A DNA stretch of 64,000 nucleotides from Petrimonas sp. IBARAKI (GTDB lineage: Bacteria; Bacteroidota; Bacteroidia; Bacteroidales; Dysgonomonadaceae). A program made the position numbers and the translations under genes. Location: assembly GCA_002356435.2 (NCBI GenBank), contig AP018040.2:682001-746000 (forward strand). Reading direction: 5' to 3'. A model generated the notes under the pieces. That model did not search any database and was not told the DNA's origin. It was given only the letters and a program-made list of their open reading frames with translations. This document shows positions 60,551 to 64,000 of this stretch, piece by piece; position 1 is the first letter of the stretch; every line of letters begins with the position of its first letter.

Positions 60551-60799
60551 TTACCTCCGCTCTTTCTGTTTGATCTCTTCAAACTCCACATCAATGGCAT
60601 CGGTAGTTTCAAAACTTTTTTTCTGATAATCGAGGATCCGTGCTTCCTGTGTTTCCGGTTCATTCTGTTGTTGTTGCGAATGACGGCTGTGGGGGTTGGC
60701 TTGAGGTTTTCGTCTGGTTCCGAAAAGGGCACGCCCCAAAAAATTGATTACCATGTAAATAACTGCAAATACCAGTAAGACCTTAATTAAAAATCCCAT
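60551..60799 (-). CDS. DUF4834 family small membrane protein
   Basis: The product is 82 residues. One transmembrane helix (MGFLIKVLLVFAVIYMVINF, 1-20) is followed by a basic, glutamine-rich linker and an acidic end (DAIDVEFEEIKQKERR). This is the DUF4834 pattern, found in Bacteroidota near phospholipid genes. Function unknown. It ends the minus-strand envelope cluster. Confidence 0.82.
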   Translation of the reverse strand: MGFLIKVLLVFAVIYMVINFLGRALFGTRRKPQANPHSRHSQQQQNEPETQEARILDYQKKSFETTDAIDVEFEEIKQKERR

Positions 60800-60874
60800 G
60801 TTCTAGTCATTTAATTCAAAAATATGTGTAAAGATAAGAGGAATAATTAAATGTATTTCAACGCTTTTAAAAAA

Positions 60875-61585
60875 TTAACGAATGAGTTTGTTTTTTCTCA
60901 TTGTGGCAATTGACATAACAATGTACACCAGAATTCCCCAAGCTACCCCCGTAATCCCCCAAAGTAAAACAAACGCAACTATCACAACAACGAGCAATAG
61001 CTGTCTCTCATTTCCTCTGATCTTCAAGCTTTTTATTTTGAGTGAAAACATGGGGATCTCGGAAACCATCAGTATTGAGAGAACCAGAATAAAAACTACA
61101 GTCAGGTAGAAATAAAATCCGTTGGTGACAGCCGCCTGATGCGTACCGTACACGTAGCTGATCCAAAATAATCCGTTGGCGGGTGTAGGAAGGCCGAGAA
61201 ATGAAGTTGTCTGGCGGTCGTCGATGTTGAATTTTGCCAGCCTGTAGGCCGAGAAAACCGGGATCAGGAAAGCCAGGTAGGGGATGATCGGTTCCGGTTG
61301 GGCAAGAAAAGAGGGGAAAAGTGTAAAGTCCTCCAACAGCATAAAGACGGCAGACGCAGGTGCAACCCCGAAACTGACTATGTCGGCCAAGGAGTCCAAT
61401 TCTACTCCGATCTTGGAAGAGACCCCCAGTGACCGTGCGGTCCATCCGTCGAAAAAATCGAAGGCGGCTGCCAGTATGACCCACATGACGACCGCTGAGA
61501 AATTTCCCTTGAATGCCATGACCATGGCAATACAACCTGAAAACAGGTTCAGCAAGGTAATTATATTAGGAATTTGTTTTTTCAT
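60875..61585 (-). CDS. pssA: CDP-diacylglycerol-serine O-phosphatidyltransferase
   Basis: The product is 236 residues with about seven transmembrane segments. The CDP-alcohol phosphotransferase motif is complete: Asp43, Asp46-Gly47, Ala50-Arg51, then Gly60, Asp64 and Asp68 (DFFDGWTAR, VELDSLAD). It makes phosphatidylserine. Its start overlaps the end of psd by 20 bases. Confidence 0.95.
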   Translation of the reverse strand: MKKQIPNIITLLNLFSGCIAMVMAFKGNFSAVVMWVILAAAFDFFDGWTARSLGVSSKIGVELDSLADIVSFGVAPASAVFMLLEDFTLFPSFLAQPEPIIPYLAFLIPVFSAYRLAKFNIDDRQTTSFLGLPTPANGLFWISYVYGTHQAAVTNGFYFYLTVVFILVLSILMVSEIPMFSLKIKSLKIRGNERQLLLVVVIVAFVLLWGITGVAWGILVYIVMSIATMRKNKLIR

Positions 61586-62258
61586 CCCCTTTTAGTCTTT
61601 GCGGTAACCGTGCCAGCAGTGTTTCGTTGGCTCTTACCTCATCGCCTATTTGAACCAGGATCTCGCTGTCGATGGGCAGAAAGACATCCATCCTGGAGCC
61701 CAGTTTGATAAAACCCAGGCGGTCTCCGATATGATAATATTCGCCTTCCCTGACGTAGGTGACAATTCGACGCGCCACCGCACCGGCGATTTGCCGGGTA
61801 AGTACACGGTGCCCGTCGGGTGTCTCAATGATGATGTTGCTTCTCTCGTTCTCGTGACTTGATTTAGGCAAGTATGCTGCGTGGAAATTACCTTTTTCGT
61901 GTGAATAATGCACTACTTTTCCCGTGACGGGTATCCAGTTTGAGTGTGCATTAAAAAATGACATAAAGATGGAAATTTGTATCCGCTCTTCGTTAAAGTA
62001 TTTTTTTTCAAAAATCTTTTCAATCACTACGATTTTCCCGTCGGTAGGTGCATTCACATAATCCAGCAAGTCCCCTTCGTAAACGCGGCTCGGCTTTTTG
62101 AAGAAATTCATCATCAGGGCAAAAACCACTACTGAAATAAACAACAGGATAAAAGAAAAGGGACTTTCCGGGAAAAAACGGAACATAAATCCGTTTAATA
62201 ATACCAAAATAACGGTTGTGACAAACAGCGTTTTTCTCCCTTCCTTGTGAATTAGCAT
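61566..62258 (-). CDS. psd: Phosphatidylserine decarboxylase proenzyme
   Basis: The product is 230 residues, the short (type II, archaeal-like) form. Two N-terminal transmembrane helices (about 10-50) are followed by NAPTDGKIVVIE, FMSFFNAHSNWIPVTG and the autocleavage site LGS at 186-188, whose Ser188 becomes the pyruvoyl group (FIKLGSRMDVF). It converts phosphatidylserine to phosphatidylethanolamine, directly after the PssA step. Confidence 0.95.
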   Translation of the reverse strand: MLIHKEGRKTLFVTTVILVLLNGFMFRFFPESPFSFILLFISVVVFALMMNFFKKPSRVYEGDLLDYVNAPTDGKIVVIEKIFEKKYFNEERIQISIFMSFFNAHSNWIPVTGKVVHYSHEKGNFHAAYLPKSSHENERSNIIIETPDGHRVLTRQIAGAVARRIVTYVREGEYYHIGDRLGFIKLGSRMDVFLPIDSEILVQIGDEVRANETLLARLPQRLKGDEKTNS

Positions 62259-62270
62259 GATGTAAGGTTT

Positions 62271-62888
62271 TTAAATAGAATCGGTTTCGAAATATTTTTT
62301 CTGAAAAGCGGAATCAATGGGTTGTCCGTTTTCCGTATCGTAGTTTATGCTGCCTGAGTTCTCGATTTGTTTTCTGTATTTCTCCGGAACAAATTCTTCC
62401 CACACTTCCTTATTCAGGTAGGGAACGATGGCAGGTACTGCAACACGGACCTTTTCGTAAAAAAAGGATTTCTGTTTTATATTGGGTTTAATGATTTTTT
62501 CTTCTCCGTCGAGCATAAGAATAAGATTGAGCAGAATACTTAGAACAACAACGGTTGTCCCCATGGAAACCACACCTCCGAGAATCCGGTTGATAAAGTT
62601 GAGGTTTACCGATTCGAACACTTTTTGTACGAGAAAACCGATTAATGAGACAACAGCCGCTATGGCTAGGAAAGCAGCCACGTAGGAGAGTACATGGGTA
62701 ACCTGTGGAGAGAAATCGAACGTTTTTTGGAGGTAAGGCAGAACGGTAACAGCCAGCTTGCCGGCGAAAACGGCAGCGAGAATGACGGTTGCCAACCCAA
62801 CGAGCATCATAACCAGCCCTTTCCTATATCCGTTTACGAATGCGACAAGCAGAAAAATAAGTATGATGAGATCAAACCCGTTTAACAT
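62271..62888 (-). CDS. CvpA family membrane protein
   Basis: The product is 205 residues. Four hydrophobic helices span about 5-125 (FDLIILIFLLVAFVNGYRKG, then VLSYVAAFLAIAAVVSLIGF), the CvpA/colicin V production fold, followed by a soluble C-terminal tail. CvpA proteins are linked to envelope integrity and bile or stress resistance. It lies 12 bases before psd and 3 after murI. Confidence 0.88.
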   Translation of the reverse strand: MLNGFDLIILIFLLVAFVNGYRKGLVMMLVGLATVILAAVFAGKLAVTVLPYLQKTFDFSPQVTHVLSYVAAFLAIAAVVSLIGFLVQKVFESVNLNFINRILGGVVSMGTTVVVLSILLNLILMLDGEEKIIKPNIKQKSFFYEKVRVAVPAIVPYLNKEVWEEFVPEKYRKQIENSGSINYDTENGQPIDSAFQKKYFETDSI

Positions 62889-62891
62889 AAT

Positions 62892-63734
62892 TCAATCGAT
62901 GTTTATTTTTTGAGCTTCAATGTTCTCTTTCAGAAATAAGGACGCCATATCTGCAAATTTCCCGGGTAGGTCGGTCGTGAAATATCTAACTGTGCCGTCT
63001 TTGGAGCATCTTTTCTCCATTTCCGGGTGACGTTGAAGGTACTCTTTCAGGCTTTCCGCCACGTATTTCCCTTGCGATATAACTTGAATACCCTGGGGTA
63101 AAAACTGTTTTATTTTAGTGATCAAGAGTGGGTAATGTGTGCAACCCAGGATAATGGTGTCGATTTTATCATCCTTTTTGAGCAGGTTGTGGATGTGTTG
63201 TTTTACAAAATAATCGGCTCCGGGTTTATCAAATTCATTGTTTTCCACCAGTGGGACCCATATGGGACAGGCTTCACCCGTCACTTTCAGGTGGGGATGC
63301 AGTTTGGTAATTTCGATATCGTACGATTGGGAATTTATGGTGCCTGATGTCCCGAACACACCGATATGGCCTGTCTTTGTGAAACCGGCAACGGATTCGA
63401 CCGTAGGGCGAATGACGCCCAGCACCCTTCTCGATGGATCCATTGCGGGTAAGTCGACCTGTTGGATGGTCCGCAACGCTTTTGCCGATGCGGTGTTGCA
63501 GGCTAAAATAACCAGGTGGCAGTTCTGCCCGAAGAACCATTTTACGGCATCTTTTGTAAATTGATACACGATCTCGAAGGAGCGGTTCCCATAGGGTGCC
63601 CGGGCATTATCACCCAGATACATGTAATCGTATTGAGGAAGTAACGATTTGATTTCGGACAATACGGTAAGCCCGCCATACCCGGAATCAAAAATACCGA
63701 TAGGCGATTGTTGTTGTTCAGTACCCGCTATCAC
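62892..63734 (-). CDS. murI: Glutamate racemase
   Basis: The product is 280 residues. Key residues: GIFDSGYGGLTVL (Asp16, Ser17), the catalytic cysteine Cys79 (LACNTASAKAL), and the second catalytic cysteine in LGCTHYPLL (near 195). It provides D-glutamate for peptidoglycan. It follows the OmpH/Skp-like gene by 20 bases on the same strand. Confidence 0.96.
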   Translation of the reverse strand: MIAGTEQQQSPIGIFDSGYGGLTVLSEIKSLLPQYDYMYLGDNARAPYGNRSFEIVYQFTKDAVKWFFGQNCHLVILACNTASAKALRTIQQVDLPAMDPSRRVLGVIRPTVESVAGFTKTGHIGVFGTSGTINSQSYDIEITKLHPHLKVTGEACPIWVPLVENNEFDKPGADYFVKQHIHNLLKKDDKIDTIILGCTHYPLLITKIKQFLPQGIQVISQGKYVAESLKEYLQRHPEMEKRCSKDGTVRYFTTDLPGKFADMASLFLKENIEAQKINID

Positions 63735-63754
63735 ACTTTTTGGCGATAATAAGT

Positions 63755-64000
63755 TTAGTTGATTCCCAGTTTTGCCTTTACCAAAGGATTGGCATCCACT
63801 GCTACCGGGTTCACAAAAGCAATTCCCGGATTGGCAAGGTCGTAGATAACCGTGAAATTATGTTCGACACCTACCTGACGGATGGCATCGGAAATTTGTT
63901 TCTTTAACGGTTCAAGCATAGCTTTTTCCTGCTGCTCGATGTCTTTTTGAGCCAATTGCATAAACTGTTGCATCTTGTTTTCCAGTTCAGTCAACTCCTG
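63755..64000 (-). CDS. OmpH/Skp family outer membrane chaperone (partial, 3' end only)
   Basis: Only the last ~81 codons are inside the window. The frame stays open through base 64000, so the gene continues outside. The helical coil TELENKMQQFMQLAQKDIEQ followed by LEPLKKQISDAIRQVG and YDLANPGIAFVNP is the C-terminal half of an OmpH/Skp periplasmic chaperone, which carries unfolded outer-membrane proteins to the assembly machine. Position next to murI is usual in Bacteroidota. Confidence 0.82.
   Translation of the reverse strand, partial: QELTELENKMQQFMQLAQKDIEQQEKAMLEPLKKQISDAIRQVGVEHNFTVIYDLANPGIAFVNPVAVDANPLVKAKLGIN

Overview
The window is chromosomal DNA from a member of the Bacteroidota, most likely an anaerobic, fermentative Bacteroidales species. 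It carries a complete type IX secretion core (porP-gldK-gldL-gldM-gldN), the DUF1573, DUF4834 and DUF6266 families typical of this phylum, a pyruvate:ferredoxin oxidoreductase, and repeated promoter -7 boxes of the Bacteroidota form TAnnTTTG. No rRNA or tRNA gene was seen.

Layout. 1-11.8 kb: a periplasmic protein with two TonB C-terminal domains (-), a receiver/PEP-pyruvate-binding protein (+), a giant alpha-2-macroglobulin-like protein (+), a small DUF1573 protein (+) and MeaB (+). 11.85-13.6 kb: decayed DNA holding remnants of a nitroreductase gene, an ISL3-family transposase and a DUF6266 gene. 13.7-25.4 kb: a complete type I-B CRISPR-Cas locus in the order cas8b-cas7-cas5-cas3-cas6-cas1-cas2-cas4, followed by an array of 36 uniform 37-bp repeats plus one degenerate terminal repeat (36 spacers). 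Just upstream of cas8b, behind a near-perfect Bacteroidota promoter, are two short sequences that look like degenerate copies of the CRISPR repeat. They are the best candidate in the window for a little-described element: a crRNA-like RNA that regulates cas expression.

25.4-48.6 kb: mostly housekeeping genes. yebC, pheT, a DUF418 membrane protein, pgk and an OsmC-like protein lie on the minus strand. ansA and a GH15 glycosidase lie on the plus strand, facing an mscS-otsAB pair (trehalose synthesis and a mechanosensitive channel). Then come nifJ, aroQ, pyk, an O-methyltransferase, rbfA, an FtsX-like permease, ugd and a nitroreductase, all on the plus strand.

48.6-58.9 kb: nine minus-strand genes in a row. 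The upstream four are an alpha-oxoamine synthase, a threonine-synthase-like PLP enzyme, a short-chain dehydrogenase and a VOC protein. Their combination fits synthesis of sulfonolipids (capnine type). They lead directly into porP-gldKLMN, so a lipid linked to gliding in this phylum sits next to the motor and secretion genes. 59.2-64 kb: an acetylxylan-esterase-like protein (+), then a minus-strand envelope cluster: an OmpH/Skp-like gene cut by the window end, murI, cvpA, psd, pssA and a DUF4834 gene.

All functions are assigned by reading motifs and from knowledge of the families. No database search or alignment was run.
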